A stretch of 21,753 nucleotides of DNA, from positions 14,959-36,711 of the forward strand of contig DJWG01000117.1 of NCBI GenBank assembly GCA_002440945.1, read 5' to 3'. The notes below the pieces were generated by a model, which saw only the letters and a list, made by a program, of their open reading frames with translations, did no database searches and had not been told where the DNA came from. This document shows, piece after piece, positions 1 to 6,026 of this stretch. Made by a program: the position numbers and the translations under genes. Positions within the stretch are counted from its first letter, which is position 1. Each line of letters begins with the position of its first letter. This stretch comes from Rhodobacteraceae bacterium UBA6236. GTDB lineage: Bacteria > Pseudomonadota > Alphaproteobacteria > Rhodobacterales > Rhodobacteraceae.

Positions 1-1
1 C

Positions 2-643
2 CACTGGCTGCGCGAGGTGGCGGGCGTGCTTGACGATTTCCGGCAGGGCGGCCCGCGTCCCGTGATCGTCGGCGGGACCGGGCTTTACCTGACCGCGCTG
101 ACGGAAGGGCTGGCGGACATCCCCCCGACCCCGCCCGAGGTTCGGATCGAGGCCGACGCGCGGCTGGCCCGACAGGGGCTCGACCGGATGGTCGCCGACC
201 TTGACCCCGCCACCGCCGTCAGGATCGACCTTCTGAACCCCGCCCGCGTCCAGCGCGCATGGGAGGTGCTGCGGGCCACCGGCCGGGGTCTGGCCGCGTG
301 GCAGGCCGACACCGGCCGCCCGCTGTTGCCATTGTCCGAGGTGGAAGCCTTGCGGATCGATGCCGATCGCGACTGGCTGGCGGCGCGGATCGACGGTCGT
401 TTCGCGGAAATGGTCGCGACAGGCGCGCTTGAAGAGGCTGGCGCGGTCTTGCCGATCTGGGATCCTGCCGCGCCCTGGGCCAAGGCCATTGGCGCCCCGG
501 AACTGGTGGCCCATCATCTGGGCCGGATGAGCCTTGAGGACGCAATATCTGCCGGTCAGGCCGCGACACGGCAATATGCGAAACGCCAGCGGACCTGGCT
601 TCGCAGCCGCATGGGGGGCTGGAAATCGCTTATCCGCCCGTGA
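2..643 (+). CDS. miaA: tRNA dimethylallyltransferase, 5' end outside the window
   Basis: MiaA transfers a dimethylallyl group to N6 of A37 in tRNAs that read codons starting with U, next to the anticodon. The reading frame is open from base 2, so the gene enters from the left and no start codon is visible; 213 residues remain. The family is usually about 290-310 residues, so the N-terminal P-loop part is missing from view. Visible signatures are VGGTGLYL (visible residues 23-30), the stretch NPARVQRAWEVLRATG, and the C-terminal motif RQYAKRQRTWLR that is typical of MiaA. The frame stops with TGA at 641-643. The next gene on the same strand starts 135 bp later and appears unrelated. The family assignment is secure from these motifs. 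Confidence 0.95.
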   Translation, partial: HWLREVAGVLDDFRQGGPRPVIVGGTGLYLTALTEGLADIPPTPPEVRIEADARLARQGLDRMVADLDPATAVRIDLLNPARVQRAWEVLRATGRGLAAWQADTGRPLLPLSEVEALRIDADRDWLAARIDGRFAEMVATGALEEAGAVLPIWDPAAPWAKAIGAPELVAHHLGRMSLEDAISAGQAATRQYAKRQRTWLRSRMGGWKSLIRP

Positions 644-646
644 TCC

Positions 647-666
647 ATCGGCCACGGGCCGCCGAT
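647..666 (+). terminator. Weak hairpin just after miaA
   Basis: ATCGGC at 647-652 pairs with GCCGAT at 661-666 across an 8-base loop. A nested alternative pairs CGGCC (649-653) with GGCCG (657-661). The hairpin begins 3 bases after the miaA stop. It is not followed at once by a T run; the nearest T-rich stretch is around 681-694. It could be a weak terminator or only an mRNA 3'-end structure. Confidence 0.3.
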
Positions 667-778
667 CAGATTGATTCCGTTCGCTTTTGTCTTTCCGCGC
701 CCGGAACTCTGGACCTAGATTGGCAGGAAATCCGGTCCGGCAAGACCGACAAGAACCAAAAGGCAGGAACCCCCACAG

Positions 779-1777
779 GTGAAGATTTTTTCCGGCAAGC
801 CGTTGTCGCAGCTTTTGCAGGGCAGCAGCCCGAAGCCCCTCCAGCCTGCGCCGCTGGAGACTGGTGTGACCGCGCCCGAAGCCTTGCCGGAAGCCGATGT
901 CATCGTCGCAGCGGAAGCCGCGGCCGAGGATGCGCCCGCAAGGAAGCGCAGTGCGCGCCGAACGGCGGTCGTCGCCGTTCCCGCGCCCGAACCTGCCCCC
1001 GATGCCGTCCGTCTGATCCCCATCCCCCGCATGGCCGCCGGTGGCCGTTGGCGGGTCGAGGCGATGCGGTCGCTGTCCGAGCCGCTTCTTTTGTGGTTCA
1101 CCCGCGGCCAGGGCCGGATCACCGTCGGCGGCGTCACACGCGGTTATGGCGCACATAACGCCGTCTTCATCCCCGCAGGCGTCATGCATGGCTTCGAAGT
1201 CGGCCCGCAAACCTTTGGCACCGCGCTGTATTTCGGGCGCGACAGCACTGTCACGCTGCCGAAGATGCCCCAGCACCTGCGCATCCGCGAAGTGGCGCCG
1301 CAGGCGGAACTGACGATGATCCTCGACGCCATCCAGCGCGAGATCGAAAGCGACCGTCCCGCCCATGACCGCGCTGCGCGGCACTATCTGGGCCTTCTGG
1401 GCGTCTGGGTGGAACGGCAGGCGGCAATCGCCGAAACCGACAGCCCGCGCCCCGATGCCGCACGCCGTCTGGCCAGCCGCTATGCTGAACTGCTGGAACG
1501 CGATTTCCGGTCGGGACAGGGTGTCAACCACTATGCCCGCGCCCTAGACGTGACGCCCACCCACCTCACGCGGGTCTGCAACCAGACCTGCGGGCGGTCA
1601 GCCTCCGACCTGCTCCATGACCGGGTGATCTTCGAGGCCCGCAAACTGCTGACCGAAACGAAACTGCCGGTCGCCGCCATCGCCGATACGCTCGGCTTCA
1701 CCTCGGCCGCCTATTTCACCCGCGCCTTCCAGACCCGCACCGGCAAGACCCCTTCGGCCTTCCGCAGGCAAGGCTGA
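779..1777 (+). CDS. AraC-family transcriptional regulator with N-terminal cupin domain
   Basis: This is a predicted cytoplasmic DNA-binding regulator of 332 residues. Residues about 78-160 look like the AraC-type cupin sensing domain (LWFTRGQGRITVGG, then FIPAGVMHGFEV). Residues about 230-330 are the double helix-turn-helix domain, with HYARALDVTPTHLTRVC as the first helix-turn-helix and IADTLGFTSAAYFTRAFQ leading into TGKTPSAFR as the second. The first 75 residues are unusual: an Ala/Pro/Glu-rich, probably disordered segment with a basic patch (RKRSARR). The start is GTG at 779, with AGGA at 765-768 about 10 bases upstream. A later start cannot be excluded, although residue 85 is the first internal Met and lies within the cupin domain. 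The gene sits 205 bp upstream of, and in the same direction as, a peptide-type ABC operon, so it may regulate it. The effector is unknown. Confidence 0.88.
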   Translation: MKIFSGKPLSQLLQGSSPKPLQPAPLETGVTAPEALPEADVIVAAEAAAEDAPARKRSARRTAVVAVPAPEPAPDAVRLIPIPRMAAGGRWRVEAMRSLSEPLLLWFTRGQGRITVGGVTRGYGAHNAVFIPAGVMHGFEVGPQTFGTALYFGRDSTVTLPKMPQHLRIREVAPQAELTMILDAIQREIESDRPAHDRAARHYLGLLGVWVERQAAIAETDSPRPDAARRLASRYAELLERDFRSGQGVNHYARALDVTPTHLTRVCNQTCGRSASDLLHDRVIFEARKLLTETKLPVAAIADTLGFTSAAYFTRAFQTRTGKTPSAFRRQG

Positions 1778-1786
1778 TCCCCGCCC

Positions 1787-1824
1787 CCCTCGCGCCGGCA
1801 ACCGCGCCGGACGAGGGTCGGTTT
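1787..1824 (+). terminator. Terminator-like hairpin after the AraC-type gene
   Basis: CCCTCG at 1787-1792 pairs with CGAGGG at 1812-1817. Inside it, CCGGC at 1795-1799 pairs with GCCGG at 1806-1810 around the loop AACCGC. This gives an 11-bp interrupted stem starting 10 bases after the stop codon. Only a short T-rich stretch follows (TCGGTTT at 1818-1824), so termination may be partial. Confidence 0.5.
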
Positions 1825-1845
1825 CCGCCGCCCGCGACCAAAATC

Positions 1846-1879
1846 TGCGTTGACGCAAGGTCTTTATCCATGCCCAAAT
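1846..1879 (+). promoter_or_regulatory. Candidate promoter and 12-bp palindrome upstream of the peptide ABC operon
   Basis: TTGACG at 1850-1855 matches a sigma-70 -35 element. A weak -10 candidate, CCAAAT at 1874-1879, lies 18 bases downstream. The -35 element sits inside the perfect inverted repeat TGCGT-TG-ACGCA (1846-1857), the kind of position an operator would take. The -10 element is poor, so this is a candidate only. The bound regulator is unknown; AraC proteins more often use direct repeats. Confidence 0.3.
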
Positions 1880-1893
1880 CGCCCGAGCGACAG

Positions 1894-1929
1894 GGCCAGG
1901 AAAAAGAAATGGCCTGCCAGAAACTGGCA
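1894..1929 (+). other. Two abutting hairpins in the leader of the ABC binding-protein gene
   Basis: GGCCA (1894-1898) pairs with TGGCC (1910-1914) around an A-rich 11-base loop. The next base begins a second hairpin, TGCCAG (1915-1920), AAA loop, CTGGCA (1924-1929). Both are perfect stems with no gap between them, and they end 53 bases before the start codon at 1983. In RNA they would form a tandem stem-loop in the 5' leader. No known riboswitch class is recognised. Confidence 0.4.
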
Positions 1930-1982
1930 AGAGCCCCGGTTGCTGTCGACATGCCCGCGCGTATCACCCAGGGAGAGACGAC

Positions 1983-3632
1983 ATGACCCAAGACTTCTCG
2001 ACCGAAAAGCTGCATCCCGGCGTCCGGCTTTATGCCGACGAATGCCTGAAGGGACAGCTTAGCCGACGCGAGTTCCTCACCCGGGCCTCGGCTCTGGGCG
2101 CAAGCTCGGTCGCGGCCTATGCGCTCTTGGGCCTTGCCGCCCCCGAAGCCCGCGCCGAAGAACCGAAGAAGGGCGGCACGCTCCGCATGAACATGGAAAC
2201 CCGGCCCGGCAAGGACCCGCGCATGTGGGACTGGTCGGAACTGGCGAACTTCGCCCGCGGCTGGCTGGATTACCTGGTCGAATACAACAACGACGGCTCC
2301 TTCCGCGGCATGCTTCTGGAAAGCTGGGATGTGAACGCCGACGCCACCGAATATACGCTTCATGTCCGCAAGGGCGTGAAGTGGAACAACGGCGACGACT
2401 TCACCGCCGATGACGTGGTCAACAACATCACCCGCTGGTGCGACAGCACGGTCGAAGGCAACTCGATGGCGACCCGCGTGGGATCGCTGATCGACGAAGG
2501 CACAAAGAAGGCCCGCGACGGCGCGATCACCGCGACGGATGCCAATACCGTGGTCCTGAAGCTCAGCGCGCCCGACATCACCATCATTCCGGGCTTTGCC
2601 GACTATCCGGCCGCGGTGGTCCACAAATCCTATACCGACGGCGACACCGCCGCCAATCCGATCGGCACCGGCCCCTACCTGCCCGAGGTGAACGAGATCG
2701 GCAAGAAACAGGTGCTGGCCCTGAACAAGGATCACACCTGGTGGGGAACGGCGGTGTATGGCGGGCCTTACCTCGACAAGATCGAATACATCGACCTTGG
2801 CACCGATCCGGCCGCGGTCTTCGCCGCCGCCGAAGCCGACGAGATCGATGCGACCTACCGAACTGAGGGCGATTTCGTGACCGTGTTCGATGGGTTGAAC
2901 TGGAAGAAATCCGAAGCCGTCACCGCCGGAACGCTTGCAGTCCGCTTCCATCAGGCCGCGGCGCCCTATGACAACAAGGACGTGCGCAAGGCGCTGCAAC
3001 TGGCGGTCGACAACAACGTCGTGCTGGATCTGGGCTATGCCAACATGGGGACCATCGGCGAAAACCACCACGTCTGCCCGATCCACCCGGAATACGCCAA
3101 GCTGCCGCCGCTGACGCCCGATCCGGCGAAGGCCAAGGAAATGATCGCGGCAGCCGGTCACGCGGATACGGAATTCGAGCTGATCTCGCTGGACGACAAC
3201 TGGCAGAAGAACACCTGCGACGCGGTGGCGGCCCAGATCCGCGACGCCGGCATCAAGATCAAGCGCACGATCCTTCCAGGCTCGACCTTCTGGAACGACT
3301 GGCTGAAATATCCGTTCTCGGCCACGGAATGGAACATGCGGCCCCTGGGCGTGCAGGTTCTGGCCCTGGCCTACAAGGGCGGCGTGGCCTGGAACGAATC
3401 CGCCTACAACAACCCGGAATTCGACGCCGAACTGTCGAAGGCGCTGGCGATCTCGGATGTCGATACCCGCCGCGAAAGCATGGCCAAGCTGGAAAAGATG
3501 ATGCAGGACGATGGCGTCGTCATCCAGCCCTACTGGCGGTCAATCTACCGCCACGCCAAGGAAAACGTCATGGACGCCGAAGCGCACGCGACCTTCGAAC
3601 ACCACCATTACAAGTGGTGGCTGAACGCCTGA
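1983..3632 (+). CDS. Tat-exported substrate-binding protein of a peptide-type ABC transporter (SBP_bac_5)
   Basis: This periplasmic receptor delivers its ligand to the two permeases encoded downstream. It has 549 residues, normal for the DppA/OppA family. The N-terminus carries a twin-arginine signal (SRREFL at residues 27-32), a hydrophobic stretch and the likely cleavage site ARA-EE near residue 58. The mature part begins KKGGTLRMN, typical of the family. Further on come the segments [23 protein letters not shown] and ANPIGTGPY, which are SBP_bac_5 hallmarks. The ATG at 1983 is preceded by AGGGAG (1970-1975). Tat export suggests the protein folds before export, as some members of this family do. 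The ligand may be a peptide, opine, nickel chelate or sugar; the sequence alone does not decide. A hairpin-rich 116-bp spacer separates it from the permease genes. Confidence 0.93.
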   Translation: MTQDFSTEKLHPGVRLYADECLKGQLSRREFLTRASALGASSVAAYALLGLAAPEARAEEPKKGGTLRMNMETRPGKDPRMWDWSELANFARGWLDYLVEYNNDGSFRGMLLESWDVNADATEYTLHVRKGVKWNNGDDFTADDVVNNITRWCDSTVEGNSMATRVGSLIDEGTKKARDGAITATDANTVVLKLSAPDITIIPGFADYPAAVVHKSYTDGDTAANPIGTGPYLPEVNEIGKKQVLALNKDHTWWGTAVYGGPYLDKIEYIDLGTDPAAVFAAAEADEIDATYRTEGDFVTVFDGLNWKKSEAVTAGTLAVRFHQAAAPYDNKDVRKALQLAVDNNVVLDLGYANMGTIGENHHVCPIHPEYAKLPPLTPDPAKAKEMIAAAGHADTEFELISLDDNWQKNTCDAVAAQIRDAGIKIKRTILPGSTFWNDWLKYPFSATEWNMRPLGVQVLALAYKGGVAWNESAYNNPEFDAELSKALAISDVDTRRESMAKLEKMMQDDGVVIQPYWRSIYRHAKENVMDAEAHATFEHHHYKWWLNA

Positions 3633-3657
3633 CTCCGGGCCCACGACCAAAGCAGGC

Positions 3658-3722
3658 GCCGCGCGAGACCCTTCCCGCGCGGCCCTTCCCGTCGGCAAAC
3701 GCCGCGATCCTCCGTCGCGGCG
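3658..3722 (+). other. Two strong hairpins between binding-protein and permease genes
   Basis: GCCGCGCG at 3658-3665 pairs perfectly with CGCGCGGC at 3676-3683 around a 10-base loop. CGCCGCGA at 3700-3707 pairs perfectly with TCGCGGCG at 3715-3722 around a 7-base loop. Neither has a T run. In ABC operons such intercistronic stems often protect the abundant binding-protein message from 3' decay or reduce read-through to the permeases. That role is inferred here. Confidence 0.5.
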
Positions 3723-3748
3723 CGTCATGAGGGATCGGATCGACCGAA

Positions 3749-4795
3749 ATGCTTTATTTCCTTCTTCGGCGGGTGGTGACGATGATCCTGACGGCGCTGT
3801 GCCTGACCTTCATCGTCTTCTACCTGACCAACCTGCCACCCAACCTGGAAAAGCTCGCCAAGGCCGAGGGCAACGCCCGCATGGGCGATGCCGAGGTCGT
3901 AGGCTGGCTTGACAAGAACGGCTTCACGCGACCGATCCTTGTCCGCTACGGCGAATGGCTGGGCGTCGCGCCGGGGTTTCACCGCACCGATGACACGGGC
4001 CTGACCACCGGGCGCTGCATCGCCCGCGGCACGGACCCGGCCACGGCGCCCCGGTTCTGCGGCGTCCTGCAAGGAAACTGGGGAAACTCCACCGTCTTCC
4101 GCCAGCCCGTCCAGCAGGTGATCGCCACCAGCCTGTCGCTCACGGGGATGCTGATGTTCTGGGTCATGGCCCTGATGGTGCCCGCCTCGCTGCTGATCGG
4201 GGTGCTGGCCGGGATGCGCGAAGGCTCGCGCCTTGACCGCACGCTTTCAACCCTGTCGATCACCACCACGGCCACGCCCGAATACGTCTCGGGCGTGATC
4301 CTTATCGTGGTCTTTTCCTCGTCCCTCGTCGGGCTGAAGTGGTTCAAGGGCAATGCCACCGGCGCGATGGAGCATGCGACCTTCGAGAATTTCTTCCTGC
4401 CGGTCCTCACCATCGCCCTTTACGGCATCGGCTACATCGCCCGCATGACCCGCGCCAGCATGGCCGAGGTGATGACATCGCAATACATCCGCACCGCGCG
4501 GCTGAAGGGCGTGCGCTTCCGCAATATCGTCCTGCGACACGCGCTCAGGAACGCGCTGATTGCCCCCTTCACGGTCATCATGCTGCAGTTTCCCTGGCTT
4601 CTGAACGGCGTGGTGATCGTGGAGACCCTGTTTTCCTACAAGGGCTTTGGCTGGACGCTGGTGCAGGCGGCGGGCAACAACGACATCGACCTGCTCCTGG
4701 GCTGTTCCGTCGTGGCGGTGCTGGTGGTGCTTGTGACCCAGCTCATCTCGGACGTGGGCTACGTCTTTCTCAACCCGCGGATCAGGGTCAGCTGA
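3749..4795 (+). CDS. Peptide-type ABC transporter permease, DppB/OppB family
   Basis: This is an inner-membrane subunit that forms the channel together with the next gene product. It has 348 residues. The protein begins MLYFLLRRVV with a first membrane segment, as DppB proteins do. Conserved family stretches are QGNWGNS, the cytoplasmic EAA loop YIRTARLKGVRFRNIVLRHAL (about residues 246-266) and the C-terminal ETLFSYKGFGWTL. The large periplasmic loop between the first two membrane segments (about residues 30-125) contains two cysteines, C90 and C104, that could form a disulfide. The Shine-Dalgarno sequence is weak: GAGGGA lies well upstream and nothing good sits closer, so translation may be modest. 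The stop shares one base with the next start (TGATG), which suggests translational coupling. Confidence 0.92.
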   Translation: MLYFLLRRVVTMILTALCLTFIVFYLTNLPPNLEKLAKAEGNARMGDAEVVGWLDKNGFTRPILVRYGEWLGVAPGFHRTDDTGLTTGRCIARGTDPATAPRFCGVLQGNWGNSTVFRQPVQQVIATSLSLTGMLMFWVMALMVPASLLIGVLAGMREGSRLDRTLSTLSITTTATPEYVSGVILIVVFSSSLVGLKWFKGNATGAMEHATFENFFLPVLTIALYGIGYIARMTRASMAEVMTSQYIRTARLKGVRFRNIVLRHALRNALIAPFTVIMLQFPWLLNGVVIVETLFSYKGFGWTLVQAAGNNDIDLLLGCSVVAVLVVLVTQLISDVGYVFLNPRIRVS

Positions 4796-5946
4796 TGGAT
4801 CCCCTGTCCTGGACCGACATCTTCGTATCAATCCTGCGGCAGTTCCTGCCGGTCTGGATCGCGCTTGTCGTCACCTTCGCGCTGTCGATCCGGCTCAAGC
4901 GCCGCCTTGGCCTTTACGGCAAGCTCTTCGACAGCATCCCGGGCATGATTGGCCTCGCCATCGTCTTCTTCTGGGTCTTCACCGCCCTCTTTGCCGAATT
5001 CGTCATCACCCATGATCCCCTGGTCCAGATCGCCGGCCTGAAGAACAAGGCGCCGGGAACCCCTGCCCCGGGGGATCGCGGCTGGTACCTGCTTGGGGGC
5101 GACAACCTCGGCCGCGACGTGTTTTCCCGCGTCGTGATGGGCGCGCGCCGGGTGCTGTCGATCTCGCCCGCGGCGACGGTCTTCGCCTTCATCGTCGGCT
5201 GCACGCTGGGCCTGCCCGCGGGCTACATCGGCGGCAAGCTCGACGCCGTGCTGACCTTCATCGCCAACCTCGTCCTCGCCTTTCCGGTGATCCTGCTCTT
5301 CTACCTGCTCGTCACGCCGGAAATCCGCGACACCGGCATCCCTGTCATCATGGCGGCAGTCCTGTTTCTCTTCCCGGTGGTCTTCTTCGCCACCCTCCTC
5401 AACAGCCGCTTCCACTTCCAGCCCATGCGCCGCAACCTCTACGTCGGCGTGACGTTGGCGCTTGGCCTCTGGGCCTGGTCGGGGCTCGCCTTCAACGCCG
5501 ATCCGCTCGGCGTCTTCCGAATGGACCCGAACCTTCTCAATGTCTTCGTCTCGGTCGTTTTCGTGAACGCACCCACGGTCTTCCGCATCGTGCGCGGCCT
5601 GACGATGGACATCCGTTCGCGCGATTATGTCGCCGCCGCGCAGACCCGGGGAGAAGGCCCCTGGTACATCATGCTCTGGGAAATCCTCCCCAATGCCCGC
5701 GGCCCGCTGATCGTCGATTTCTGCCTGCGCATCGGCTACACGACCATCCTCCTCGGCACGCTCGGGTTCTTTGGCCTCGGCGTCTCGCCCGAAAGCCCCG
5801 ACTGGGGCTCGACCATCAACGATGGCCGCAAGCTCCTGACCATCGCCCCACATCCCGCCATCGTCCCCGCCCTTGCCCTGATGAGCCTCGTTCTTGGCCT
5901 CAACATGCTGGCCGATGCCCTGCGCGAGGAAAGCCTGAAGGACTGA
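4795..5946 (+). CDS. Peptide-type ABC transporter permease, DppC/OppC family, enlarged
   Basis: This is the second channel subunit of the importer. The family signatures are LGGDNLGRDVFSRVVMGAR (about residues 100-118) and the EAA loop RDYVAAAQTRGEGPWYIMLW (about 277-296). The C-terminal GTLGFFGLGVSPESPDWGST also fits. At 383 residues it is much longer than a usual DppC, near 300. The extra length lies in two places: a hydrophobic N-terminal segment (about 10-35), and an insertion of about 80 residues (about 171-250) with two more hydrophobic stretches, between LAFPVILLFYLLV and VFVNAPTVFRIVRG. The ATG at 4795 overlaps the preceding stop by one base and was chosen over longer upstream frames because those would lie inside the preceding permease gene. 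Confidence 0.9.
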   Translation: MDPLSWTDIFVSILRQFLPVWIALVVTFALSIRLKRRLGLYGKLFDSIPGMIGLAIVFFWVFTALFAEFVITHDPLVQIAGLKNKAPGTPAPGDRGWYLLGGDNLGRDVFSRVVMGARRVLSISPAATVFAFIVGCTLGLPAGYIGGKLDAVLTFIANLVLAFPVILLFYLLVTPEIRDTGIPVIMAAVLFLFPVVFFATLLNSRFHFQPMRRNLYVGVTLALGLWAWSGLAFNADPLGVFRMDPNLLNVFVSVVFVNAPTVFRIVRGLTMDIRSRDYVAAAQTRGEGPWYIMLWEILPNARGPLIVDFCLRIGYTTILLGTLGFFGLGVSPESPDWGSTINDGRKLLTIAPHPAIVPALALMSLVLGLNMLADALREESLKD

Positions 5947-5958
5947 TCCCGATGCCGC

Positions 5959-6002
5959 TTCTTCTTTGAAGAAATACTCCGGGGTCCGGGGCAGCGCCCC
6001 GG
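5959..6002. repeat. Bipartite palindromic intergenic element
   Basis: The 80-bp spacer holds two adjacent palindromes. The first is TTCTTC (5959-5964), TTT, GAAGAA (5968-5973). The second is CCGGGGC (5986-5992), AGC, GCCCCGG (5996-6002). They are joined by ATACTCCGGGGT. From memory, similar sequences (CTTC-rich arm, ATACTCC, then a G/C hairpin) recur in intergenic regions of Rhodobacteraceae genomes, which suggests a REP-like element. No second copy was found in this window, so the repeat status is inferred. It ends 24 bases before the ATPase start. Confidence 0.45.
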
Positions 6003-6026
6003 CCTTGAACATGACAGGAGACGACG

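Noticed and set aside
640..1158. A 172-codon plus-strand frame starting at the miaA end
   Set aside because: It runs through the AraC-type gene in another frame and is Arg/Pro-rich with no domain; the AraC-type frame has clear cupin and helix-turn-helix regions.
1716..3161. A 481-codon minus-strand frame across the binding-protein gene
   Set aside because: It is antisense to a clear Tat-exported binding protein, has no domain or signal, and its start lies inside the sense gene.
4828..6012. A 394-codon minus-strand frame across the DppC-like gene
   Set aside because: It is extremely Glu/Asp/Arg-rich, the expected mirror of a membrane-protein gene, with no domain.
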